Assembly (NCBI GenBank): GCA_002105175.1
Contig: MCGE01000010.1
Coordinates: 868,001 to 932,000 of the forward strand
From: Absidia repens
Lineage: Eukaryota; Mucoromycota; Mucoromycetes; Mucorales; Cunninghamellaceae
Direction: 5' to 3'
Length of the DNA: 64,000 bases
The notes beneath the pieces were generated by a model. It made no database searches. It saw only the letters and a program-made list of their open reading frames with translations, and was not told where the DNA came from. Below, piece by piece: positions 33,474-44,345 of this stretch (the first letter of the stretch is position 1; each line of letters opens with the position of its first letter). The translations under genes were made by a program, and so were the position numbers.

Positions 33474-34997
33474 ATGGTTCAAAATATGCTAAAGTGGATT
33501 ACATTGATTTGTATTTTTATTACTGTTGTATCCAGTGCCCCTCTTTCCATCAGAGACGCCCTTCCACCCAAGGATGACCCATTTTACAAGCCTGATGCGG
33601 GATTTGAAAATGAAAAACCTGGCACCATTTTGAGAACACGAGTTCTGCCTGACAAATCGCTCGCTGCTTTTTCTGCTCTTCCTCAAAATATCAAAGGTGT
33701 CTACCAATTCCTTTATCGATCAACCGATGCTCTTGGTAATGCTACTGCCACAGTAACCACTCTTATGGTTCCTATCAATGCCGATCCCAGCAAACTTGTA
33801 TCTTATCAAACTGCTGAAGGTAAGTCCTTACCCCTTCCGTTTGCTTGCATTGAAACTGAAATGCTAGCTTTTTTTTTGTACTCTTTTTAGACAGCCCCAC
33901 TTCTGATTGCGCTCCTTCCTATGCTTTACAAAAAGGTTCCGGTCTGAAGGGTGTACTTCCTCAAGCTGAAATCTTATTCATTGACACCCTTCTTTCTCGC
34001 GGTTACTATGTCAACACCCCTGATTACGAAGGTCCTGGATCATTCTTCACCGTCGGCAAGAACTCTGGGAATGGCGTCCTTGATTCTATTAGGGCGGTCT
34101 TATCCTCTGGAAGTCAAACTCAACTTAAATCCGATGCTCAAGTACAACTCTGGGGATATTCTGGTGGTGCGCTTGCCTCTGGCTGGGCTGTGCAATTACA
34201 AGCTTCGTATGCGCCCGAACTCAAAATCATTGGTGCTGCCTTGGGAGGAACCCCTGTTAATTTGAATGCCACCCTCAACGCCGTTAACAAGACTCCCTTC
34301 TGTGGTCTTATTCCTGCCGGTATCCATGGTCTCAGTGGTCAGTATCCCGAACTCTCTGCTTACATTGACTCTGTCCTCAAGCCTGAAAAGAAACAAACCT
34401 TCCAAGATGCTGCTAACTCCTGTCTGGCGCCATTGGTGTTACAGTTTGCTTTCCAAGATATCCAAGATTATGTCAATCGGTCTGATTACCTGAATGATCC
34501 TATTGCCACCAAGGTCTTGGAAGAAAATATTATGGGGAAAGTCGGTACGCCAAAGATTCCTTTGTTTATGTACCACGCAAGCCATGATGAAGTAAGTAGA
34601 GAAATTTTGATCGTTTCTATGAAGTGGTCAATTATATCAGTTGTTGCTGGTTTTTTCTTTTATTGATTTTTGAAATTTTTTATTTTAGGTTGTGCCTTTC
34701 TCGCCTGCGGAAGATATGTACAATTCCTGGTGTTCTTCTGCTGACAGTGGCACTAGTATTGAATTTGTTCAGGATGAATTATCGGAACATGCTATTTTGG
34801 CAATCTCAGGTGCTGCTAATGCGATCAACTTTTTGCTTGATGGCTTCGACAACAAAGAGAGAAAATCAGGTTGCTCAAAGCGCACCACTGCTACTTCGGC
34901 CTTGGATCCTGGTGCTCTAGGCGTTTTTGGCAAATTGATCTGGGATTCTTTGAATGCTTTGCTCGGTCAACCCATTGGCCCCAATGATATTTTCTAA
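33474..34997 (+). CDS. Secreted lipase, LIP family, paralogue 2
   Basis: Second secretory lipase of the Candida antarctica lipase A type. Three exons, 33474-33819, 33891-34591 and 34689-34997, give 451 residues. The signal peptide is MVQNMLKWITLICIFITVVS, with cleavage likely after SSA. DPFYKPDAGFENEKPGTILR starts the mature part. The nucleophile elbow is GYSGG in VQLWGYSGGALASGWAVQLQ. The acid is in HASHDE and the histidine in LSEHAILAI. The C-terminal tail of about 35 residues after the catalytic domain (ALDPGALGVFGKLIW) is absent from paralogue 1. Both introns sit exactly where they do in paralogue 1, so the pair arose from an intron-bearing ancestor. The 3' UTR begins with TTAGCTTAG and TTAGTTTAG words. 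Confidence 0.93.
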
Positions 34998-35836
34998 AAA
35001 GAACATTCTTCGTGGACAACATCTACAAATCCAACTGTTTGATGTGAACCTGGTATTAGCTTAGCTTCGCTTAGTTTAGTTTACATCTTGATTATTTATA
35101 TTATTACTATTATATTTTTTAGCCCTAGTTTATTTATTATGCTTTTCTTTAGTAGTTATATACATTATACGTACCAATAAAAAAATTTAATCCGCTTCAA
35201 AAATAATTATATAGGGTGAAAATATTGAAAACAGATGGATTGTGGGGTGGTGACGAAAGGCGACTTGGATTACAATGATGGGATATGTATATATACGTTG
35301 ATCATTGGAACAATTATTTAAACACATACTATTTAGTGTATCATGTTTATACATTGCAGCAATAAATAAAATGATCATCATTTACGGTACTATAAAATTT
35401 AACTTTTTTATATGGGTGTTGCGGAATAGGTGCTTCTCAGATGGAATCATGCCAAAGTCGAGCATTCGTTCGACGTGCTTGTTGTGGCAATATATGTGGG
35501 ATATGGTTGATCATTTTCTTGGTGCCTCTCAATAAAACCCATACAATCATGGTATATGATGGTATGCTTGAACTGATATTCATTCCTGCGGTTATTGCTT
35601 GTACTGTGCAGATGATAGACATGAGTGGCATTCTTTTTTTTTTTTTTGGAATTAAATTATGCTTTTTATAGACCTCCTTGACCAAATATAGATTATACAC
35701 TGTTATTTGCTACTGTAAGTGTTCATCGTTATTTCGGATTCCATAAATAAAAATAAAAAACATATCTACCCAATATGTACACTCCTTTTTTTTTAACCCA
35801 AACCTGTGGTAGATCCGGTGAAGATTATTTCAGGGC

Positions 35837-35841
<5 letters not shown>

Positions 35842-35893
<52 letters not shown>
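35842..35893 (+). repeat. Perfect A52 homopolymer
   Basis: Fifty-two consecutive A residues, the longest homopolymer in the window; others reach 20-32. It may be a slippage tract or the tail of a retroposed transcript. I could not find the body of a retrogene on its 5' side, nor a clear target-site duplication. Confidence 0.9.
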
Positions 35894-35895
<2 letters not shown>

Positions 35896-36369
35896 AAGAC
35901 TACGAGGTAGGATATATAAAGTATGATCAGTCTAGATTAATCTACGTTGGTCGTTTGCTCTAGGTTAATTGATAGGAATGCTGTAACGTGAATAGTCTCA
36001 CATTTCATACTAAACGATCTACGACTGCCAGCCAATCACTGAGTTTCGAGAGGAGGGAGGGCGGCGGTATTACTACTAAACTAGAGAGCAGGTGATTGAT
36101 AGGAGCTCACGCAACTGTTCTAATAACAATATTGCTCATCATCAGATAGATCAGTTCAATAAAAAATTTGTCATATTTTATTAAAACAATATTGAAATAC
36201 TACACTAAAGGGGCGAGGCTCATTGTAAAAAGGGATCTATGAGAGCTTGCAGAAAGGAAGAATGGGGAGTAATGGAAGATCTGTGGAATGGTCAATGCTA
36301 ACATATGAGAACAATTGTGAAAAGGGATTCGATATTCAAGGTACGAGAAAGGCGGACGGGACACTTTTT

Positions 36370-36679
36370 CATTGAAGGAAGTACAAAAGACACATTTTAT
36401 TCAAGCGTAAATAAAACAATGAACAAACTAACAATAAACTAAGCTAATGAGGGCTCCAAAAAGCTAACCAATGGTGGGTTCTCAATCCTGAATCCAAAAT
36501 GAAAGGGTTTCCCCATGCATCTTGCAATCCCTGATCTGAAAACACTTATAAACTAGTCCGGACACTAATCTAAACCCAATATAGCCCCATGGAAGCTGAA
36601 TGATGAAGAAAAAAAAAAAAGGGAAGAGATAGTGGGAGAAAAAAAAAGGGAGTAAATAAATATTCACGTGGGCGGGATT
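36370..36679 (-). repeat. Dispersed repeat, copy B (inverted partner at 15502-15825)
   Basis: The reverse complement aligns with copy A end to end. On the plus strand the boundary is TATTCACGTGGGCGGGATT (36661-36679), identical to the edge of copy A. The minus strand then runs through a T-rich tract, the GGGATTGCAAGATGCATGGG core and TTTTCAGATCAGG, and ends with AATAAAATGTGT near 36390. Homology stops just outside both edges as far as I can see. Confidence 0.8.
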
Positions 36680-37733
36680 TAAATTTCCTTCAGTCTCTCG
36701 CTGAATTGCAGTTCTATCCATTTCCTTGATTTTTTTTTTCGACAACCTTTCACTTCGTTGAAGAAAAAAACAACACAGAGATGGCTATTATGCGATTCTA
36801 ATATACTGTACATGGAGTAGTTTACTCTCTCTAATTGGGTTAATTTATCTTACGGTATGTTGACTAAGATAGCCAACCTTCGTCACTCACATCGTATTTG
36901 GCTCACCGTTAAATATGCGTCATTAGATTACATATGATAGTTTAGTTTAATTGTTATCGTTGATATATACACCTGAATAAAATATTTCTTGTCTTTTTTA
37001 CACTTGCATTGTCTTTCATACGTTCAGTTTGTTGTGTCGAATTGGTATGCCGGCACTGTCCGGTGCATGTGCTTCAAAAAAAAAAAAAGATTAGGTATGA
37101 GGCGATTTTGACCTACCGTCAAACTCAGCGATCCGCCTACTACTAGTACACTGGACATCAAAAAATAGACATTTGAGGAATGTCTTGAATAGTTCCAAAA
37201 ATTGATCGTGGTGGACGGATGAAAAGGTACTGCGAGGAAGCGCATCAAAAAAGAAGTAGCGATGACAATATAAAAATTATGATATGAAGACTGAAGCGTA
37301 CTGGAAGTCTTTGATAAACATGCTTGTGTTGCAATTCCTCGACCCCTCATGGAAAACCAACCAATACAAATGCCTACGGCTTTTTTTTTTTTGTCACTGT
37401 ATAAAAACACAAATAATCCCAACCACGTAACTTCGTTCATTTTCATCTTTATTATTAAATTAAATGATTTAAAGTTTGATTGTCAAGTATCATAAGACAA
37501 AAAATATCCGCTGCAATTTCCTGAGATCCAGATGTTTTAACTTTCCTTCTGAATTGTACTATGTCATATTGTTTTTTTTTTTTAAGTATTCGGGAGTATC
37601 ATATGAATGTGGTATGTATTGTATAGCAATTGGTTTTTATTGAGAAACGTATACGAGACATAATAATAGAAGTCTCGTAAAGATGGATATAAAACTAAAA
37701 CTAATATACTAACCTATTTGACATAAACTAAAT

Positions 37734-37850
37734 CTTTTGTAATAAATCGGTGGTGCTGAGGACAGAGCCTGAATGCGCTGGTGATGTAGGGGAAAGCGTG
37801 CGGGAGCCGAAATCAAACATATCGTCGTGATGTTGGCAATTGAATTATTA
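37734..37850 (-). pseudogene. Possible relic C-terminal exon
   Basis: A minus-strand open stretch reads DDMFDFGSRTLSPTSPAHSG then SVLSTTDLLQKI and a stop, followed by TTAGTATATTAGTTTTAGTT-type sequence like the 3' UTRs of real genes here. Two in-frame TAA codons lie just upstream and no AG acceptor fits, so it cannot be joined to a gene. It may be the decayed end of a lost gene, a very small ORF (about 30 residues from the Met) or chance. Confidence 0.25.
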
Positions 37851-39038
37851 AAAGAATAAGACAAACAAGCTGCATATCAATACATTTGAGGTTTTCCATC
37901 CCTGTTATTTTTTTTTTATTTTTTTTTTTTTTTTTTGATAAAGGTTACCTCATCCTTGTTATCTGCGATTTTTTTTTTTTTTTTTGAAAGGAACGTCATA
38001 GCGTTTCATTCCTTGATGCTTTGTAACCCCATGATATGCTGGATGATAGGAATAATGTAAACTACAGTTCCATGAGGTTGCGTAAATTCACTTGTCAATT
38101 CGGTGTATATTGCTAACTTGGATCACTTATATAAATATAACATGTAGATTAGGAATAATTCCCACAAATAAGCGCATACATATATCTTTTATCTAAATAG
38201 ATATCCCATTCCATAGCACAATTGCAATAAATAATATTGTTTAAATAACGCATCAATTTTGTTCAGTTTCTTACATATATGCTTCATGTACCATGAAAAT
38301 TCTTCACCTGTACAAAAAAAAATCAGTCTTGACGCACAGACCACAATCCATAGTTTGCATTACCTTTTCCGGAAAGCGCCCGTTACTGGTATGCCACACT
38401 TAAAAAATATCCCAAAGTCGCAGAAGAAAAAATCATATAAGTTTGGAGTAAATGCAAGCTTTTGTATGTTGACTTACATGTTCTCAGTATTATTATGGCA
38501 AGTATGTTGGGTATATCTTGGTATCACTCTCGCCATGGTGGAGGGATTTCGGAGATACAAGAAGAAAAGAAGAAGAGATAAAATAGAACTGCAAGTTTTG
38601 CTATGATAGTACAATCGTTGATGATTCGAAGACCGAGGATGCGAGAAAAGAAGTAATATATTAATCACAGCCATTTACGTAGACGATATTTGCTGTTTCG
38701 CTAAAGAGGTATTTTATTTATATAAAACAAATGATACACATGAAGTAAAAATAAAGGAGATAAAAATAAAAAAGTACAGAATAGAAAGTTCAAGCGTAAA
38801 TGCTCAAGATAAAGGCGACAGTGGTCAAGAATTCGATTAAAAAGATTGGAATGATAAAAAAGAAAGCAATGATAATAACAAAGAAATATACAAGCTAGTG
38901 ACTATTGATAAAAGAATAAAATAAAAATATACTAAATAACAAAGATAAAATAGAGAATAATAATAACAGAAAGAAAAAACAGTAATATTCTTCCATAAAG
39001 CATAACCATCTTGATATTCCAGAATGTTGGTCCAATCA

Positions 39039-42000
39039 TCAAGTCGCCATATTTGGGTCAGCCACATTATTCATTAAATGCCGGTTTTGCTGCTGCTGCT
39101 GCTGCTGGGGCTGCTGCTGTTGTTGTTGTTGCATTTGATGTTGCTGCAAAGGAAAATGCTGTGTTGAACGTTGCTGATCCCGAAATATTTTCCCATGAAT
39201 GCGCTTGCCATAAGGAGTACTACGCACAGATGCCAGCTGGGGGCGAATACACTCCACCAACTATCAATGAAATAAAATCGTCAGAGACCAGAGTTCCAAT
39301 TCAGATTTTCTTTCTTTTCATTTTACCTCTGCGCGCTGGTCCGCTTCGGCATAATCCAAGGAAGTTTGAATAACATAATTTGCAAAAGAGTCACGAAGAA
39401 GTTTTTCCATAGCTGGTGGATCAATAAACTCAGCAATCAGTAGTTTACGAGTGTCGGGTGAAGCTACTCGAATGCACTAGGAAGGCGAAGAAACAAAAAT
39501 AGATGATAATTAGTATACTGCCACGTTCCGAATTCCCTTTCCTTGCTTTATGCATTTACTTTTTCAATCACATTTGAACTGAATTTCTGAGCCGAGAGAT
39601 AACAAGTGTGGCCAATAAATCGCCGAATAAGTCCATCGGAAAACTGAGGATTACCAAGCTCCAATACATATTGCACAACATAATTTCCATAAGGATCTTG
39701 TACCAATGGAAGAGCATGGCGGGTGATTTCTTGCACCAGTTGCGCCTAGAAAGAAATAATAATAAAATAAAATAAACAATAAATACAGTTGATCATTCCT
39801 CGTCTTGTTGCTGTTTTACCTTTTGAGAGGCAGAAGCATAATCGATACAACGCTGAAGGACACAGCAGCCATGTTTATGCGTTGCTACTTCCACACACTT
39901 TTCACTAACAGCATCATAGATGAATTGACGGTGTTCAGCGGACAGGCGATGGAGGCATTTTTGGATGACATGGTTCCCATTCAAATCCTTGATCAAAGGC
40001 ACAACACTTGGATTCAATGCTGATGTGATCTTTCGTATCTATGTAGAATATATATATATATATACATATGTGAGTACGTTGCTAACTCAAAAAGTGGTCC
40101 ATTTTGTGTCTATGTGATGTCAATACTTTTCTTTTTTCTTTTTGTTACCTGATCCGGTGTTGACAAAAATTCTATGAGCTTCTGGACAGCTCTCGTACCA
40201 TGCATATTCAGAGAAATATTGACAATATCAGGTGCCACAATGTCCACAATTTTGTCTCGTTGCTGACTATCACATCTTTCCAATAGTTTTTGGCACAAAT
40301 AGTTCCCAAAGGAATCTACGTTAATAAGCACATGTGATATAAGATCAGTCAAAAACATCCACTTCGCTAAACTGTCCATTCTAAAAACTTACTGGTCATC
40401 AATTCAACAAAATGTTCATGGATTTCTTCATATATAGCAAGGATAGCTTGAGCATTGTTTTGAGAAGTATCTTCAATTTTGCGTTGTAAAAAGCGACACC
40501 CATTTTGGTCCTTGGCCAATTCATACAAATGACCTTTAAAGTCATCTAAGGTTGCATTCATGAAGCGATTAGAATCCTGATCGCTGGTGGACGGCAGGCG
40601 CATTTGCTGTTGTTGCTGCTGCTGTTGTTGTTGTTGTTGTAATTGTAATTGTTGTTCGTGTTGCTGGTGTTTGTACATATGATGTTGATGATGCTGAGGA
40701 GGAGAACTTGGTTGGAAAGGTAAAGCCCCGTTCCCGCCACGACCATAGACAGAAGAAGATGCACCGACAGGGAATATAGGTAGAGCAGTATGTGCACCGG
40801 GGCCCATATTTGAATTGTTGAGCATGGCTGCAGATGAATTGAATAAGGCATTCACTGGATAAGAAGAGTACAAAGCGGTATTTGACGTAGGTGAATGCTG
40901 TTGGTGTCGAGGTGATGATGAGGATGCTGTTGTTGTGGTTGTCGATGCAGTAACATCATTGGTGGGTGCTAGGATTGGGTGAGCAAAATGACATTGGTCA
41001 CCAAGTGTACAGTAGCCGTATTGAAGATACTGGTGACATAAAGATTGTTGTTGATCTTTGGAGTTGAGCCCAGTGGAAGATAGATCTAACGCTCCCGACA
41101 TATCTGAGGATCCATTATAAAATCCAAAAGATGCAGCAGTCGTCGTTCCAGTGTGTTGATTCCCGTCGATTGTGTTTGTAGCCCGCAAATCTGAGTGAGA
41201 TTGTGAAGTTGTCAATCGCGTTTTAATGTTCGTCAAATCTGGAGAGAAGCCCTGGTATTGATTTGACTCGGAATTTTGCCAACCATAAGAAGATCGACGA
41301 AGAGGTGGTGGTGCTGCTGATGGATTATAGAATCCGTTTGCTGTCGTAGCTGCTGAATAATTGATTCTATTACCGGTGGGTGGTGGGTAGTCTTCGAAAG
41401 TAGATTCAATTGCATCGGTTGTATCGTTGTTGACAGCACGATAGAAATAGGCTCCATTCGTACTAGGGTGATCGAGGTATTGAGTCCATGATTTGCTACG
41501 TAAGGATTCCAGGCTTTTGTTATTGCGCGTCGGCGTTTTCTGCATGGTAAACTATAAACGGAAAAAAAAAGTGAGCAAGTAGATCACTAACCGATAAATC
41601 AAATAATACAAGTTGTACATACCAGATCAGTGTAATCATTGGGTGGGACAAACGAAGAAGGTTGGTGTTGGTACACGGCGTTGTTCTGGGACAAATGAGG
41701 AGGATGCTGGAAGATAGGATTCGCGTCTATAACAAGTAAACAAAATAAAAAAGGGAGATTCGTCAGTATTAAATATATAAATAAAAAGAGAATGCTAGCG
41801 GTAATATCAAAAAAAAAAAAAAAAGAGGGAGTTAATTTTGATTACTCACTTGAGTTGTTTTGATCAAATGCAAGGGAAGGGAGCATGCTTTCTGAAACGG
41901 TTGTTTGGGCGTAGGTTGTTGCAATATCACTTAGGGAAGGTAGTTGTTGATTACTGTCCGCGGTCACCGAAGAATGTCTGTGAGTTGATTTTCCAAAACG

Positions 42001-42536
42001 GCCATCCTTGTGAAAAAGTACACTTGAATCGGGTATAGAAGACATACTAAGAAATAATAATAATGAAAAGGAGTGAGTAGACATGATTCTACCTCATACC
42101 TAAAGAAGTATATCACTTACCTTTGATCGCCCCTTCCCAATTGCATTTTTGAATTGAACAAGGATTCCAACGATGGATTTTGATTGGCGTCTTTTTCGTT
42201 CGAGTTCCTTCGTGAACTAGGGACGGACCGAGAGGCCTGTACGAACTTGGATGGAGAATAGCGATCTGCGGTGGTGGTGTTTGTTGTAAAAGTAGTCAGG
42301 TTAGGGGAGTCCTTGGGAACTATAGGTTGGTATTCAAAAAGATTGACTGGTTCATTGAAGAGATGATGAGAAGACTGGCGTCTAGAGTTGTGCCCATTAT
42401 CCATATTCAAGCTCTAAAAGAATGCAATACGTAAATAAAAAGAGGTTTCGTTTCGTTCCTACATCAAAATACAAACTAGCCATTTTTTCCGCCAACTTAC
42501 GTTTAAACCAGAGTCATTCCTTTCTTTGTTGAGCAT
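39039..42536 (-). CDS. Puf4-class Pumilio RNA-binding protein with CCCH zinc finger
   Basis: Post-transcriptional regulator that binds UGUA-type sites in mRNA 3' UTRs. About ten exons. The N-terminus starts MLNKERNDSGLN and SLNMDNGHNSRRQ, and is long and Ser-rich. A C-x8-C-x5-C-x3-H zinc finger, LCHQYLQYGYCTLGDQCHFA followed by H, lies near 40980-41040. A polyGln tract (40605-40660) follows. Eight PUF repeats come next, with recognition helices NGCRFLQ, FGNYLCQ, HGTRAVQ, NGNHVIQ, HGCCVLQ, YGNYVVQ, FSSNVIE and FANYVIQ. These helices match yeast Puf4 best. The end is STPYGKRIHGK plus a Gln-rich tail. Yeast Puf4 has no zinc finger. Yeast Puf4 binds mRNAs for rRNA-processing factors, several of which lie nearby here, but linkage alone proves nothing. 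Confidence 0.93.
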
Positions 42537-44345
42537 TTTTTTGAGTAAGGAAAGGAAGAATCGCAAGGATGTACATAAGAGAAGGACTGGTTGGCCATTC
42601 AAAGAGTAGATAGAGTAAAGCTCATGCAAACGATGATTGGAAAGATATAAACTACAATCGTTTCAACGCGTTTAAAACAGGAAGAAGTGTTGTGTCAAAG
42701 GTAGTATATAGATAGTATATTATATAAAAATACAGAGAAAGGGAGGTGAATAAAGGAAGAGTAGAAGGAAAAGAAGAAGAGAAAAAAAAAAAGCGAAAAA
42801 AATTTTTTGTATGCACTCAAACCTTGACATCACTGAACTGTGTTTTTCTGCACCAGGATTCAAACACCGATGGAGCCATCCCATTGGCCATAAACAAGAG
42901 CGAGTATTCCAAGATCATTTTAAAAGATGCATGCAAACAAGGAAAAAAGGAACTCTAACAATTGGAAGACGAATAATAAATTCTGGTTGAATAAATTATT
43001 ACTTGTTCGATGGTAAAAAATGTACGTTGAATAGCATCATCATCCTTGTCTGGTGGTCATCTTTCGGAGTATTTTTCCGATATTGCGTGCCCTTTTTCAA
43101 AGAATTTTAAAGTTATATTTTCATGCCGTGATCCCAACTAATCAATGCAGTGACCCTTTTAAAGTAAATCGCAGCAAAAAGTTTCGTCTTATCACCGCAT
43201 GGTAATCTTTCTTTATTTGAGTCAATAGTACGCCTGTATCCAGCTTTTTTCAACCGATGCTTAGAGCGACGCTGGTCACACGCTGAGATGATCATTCTTT
43301 TTTTTATTTTTTATTATATATATAACCGAATGCATACTGTATCTATCCGCCGATTTGATAATGGCCGAAAAAACAATACATTATTTTAAACTGTCCAATC
43401 ATTACCAATGATACTACAGTTGCCTGCAAATATTTCGAAGACAGTGTTTCCATTACCTATGTATCCTCCCCTATCGCATAGTATCACAGTCCAAGCTTTT
43501 ATCCTTTTCATACCAATATTTTTCAGACAGAGACGAAAAAACAATGGCATTAGACTTCTGTGGGTAAAAACTAGTCAATTTACAAAATGTACTTTTTTCT
43601 CCATGATCTTCTTGATACATAAACAAAGATGAATGCTACACATCACTTCCATCGAGATACAATTTAGAGTCAATTTTTTGGGCGTAAAATGTCCAAATTT
43701 GGAAAGAAAAAAGTCATTGAATTTTGAATCGAGCAAATCGCCAGTCGGTGTTTGAAGACATCTAATTCACTTTCAAGTATGATGAACAATCAATGGTTTC
43801 TATCCAACGGTATAAACAAGATCAACTTGAGAACATAAACTTAATACGACCCTCCCGTTATGAATCAGTTTTAGGCGAAAAGTAAATGATTGTATCTTAG
43901 GCAACAAGACAAATCGTCAAGCTCCGGCATAACAAACAAATGCCGCACACGCAAATAACAAAGGAAAATGTCAACTCTATTTGAAGATCTTTTTTTTTTT
44001 ATTATTTCAATGGTACGATAAAAAAAGAAGGGAAGAAATATATAAATAATAAAGAGACACAAGAGATGATAATAATAAATCAACTCTATTTAAAGAGCAG
44101 GTATTTTTTATTTCAATGGTACAATATAAAAAATAAAAATAGAAAAGATGAAGGGATGCTAAAATATTCATGTTCCATAATGGATTAAATAAAGAGTGAC
44201 TATGAGCTAGTGATTGATTGTAAAATAAAAATGGATAAATGACTACAATAAAGATAGGAAGAGACAAGTATGATACTAATAAAACTAAAAACTAAATAAA
44301 CAATAATGATGGCAGGACAAAGGGGGGAAATAAGGGAGGAGGAGT
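42537..44345. other. PUF 5' region and SDA1 3' flank, with a tandem duplication
   Basis: About 1.8 kb. The first 450 bp are probably the PUF promoter and 5' UTR. The middle (43000-43900) shows no convincing gene. A direct duplication with 109 bp offset lies at 43971-44190 (listed separately). The last 150 bp are the SDA1 3' UTR, with TTTAGTTTTTAGTTTT on the minus strand. Confidence 0.5.
43971..44190. repeat. Direct tandem duplication, 109 bp offset
   Basis: TCAACTCTATTTGAAGA at 43971 recurs as TCAACTCTATTTAAAGAG at 44080. TATTTCAATGGTACGATA (about 44004) recurs as TATTTCAATGGTACAATA (about 44109). Two diverged copies downstream of SDA1. Confidence 0.75.

Larger units (their letters stand above)
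34998..39038. other. 4 kb gene-poor region
   Basis: The longest gap in the window. It holds the lipase 2 3' UTR, an A52 tract (35842-35893), dispersed repeat copy B (36370-36679), a hydrophobic frame on the minus strand (37024-37446, not convincing), a short Ser/Thr-rich open stretch ending at 37733 on the minus strand, T-rich runs at 37909-37985 and the PUF gene 3' flank. No firm gene. Confidence 0.5.

Noticed and set aside
19811..34997. Lipase biosynthetic or degradation cluster
   Set aside because: The genes between the two lipases (dynactin, YOS1, SET, FYV7, one unknown) are unrelated housekeeping genes.
37024..37446. 140-residue hydrophobic minus-strand frame
   Set aside because: Apparent membrane-like segments come from T-rich DNA, there is no recognisable motif, no upstream exons and a K-run from a T-tract. 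Not enough to call a gene.
38259..38606. 115-residue plus-strand frame with a hydrophobic segment
   Set aside because: Composition follows local base content, no family resemblance and no splice partners; lies in a decayed-looking gap.
43113..43295. Basic 60-residue minus-strand frame
   Set aside because: Some protein-like composition, but short, isolated and without recognised motif. Could be a relic; not supportable.
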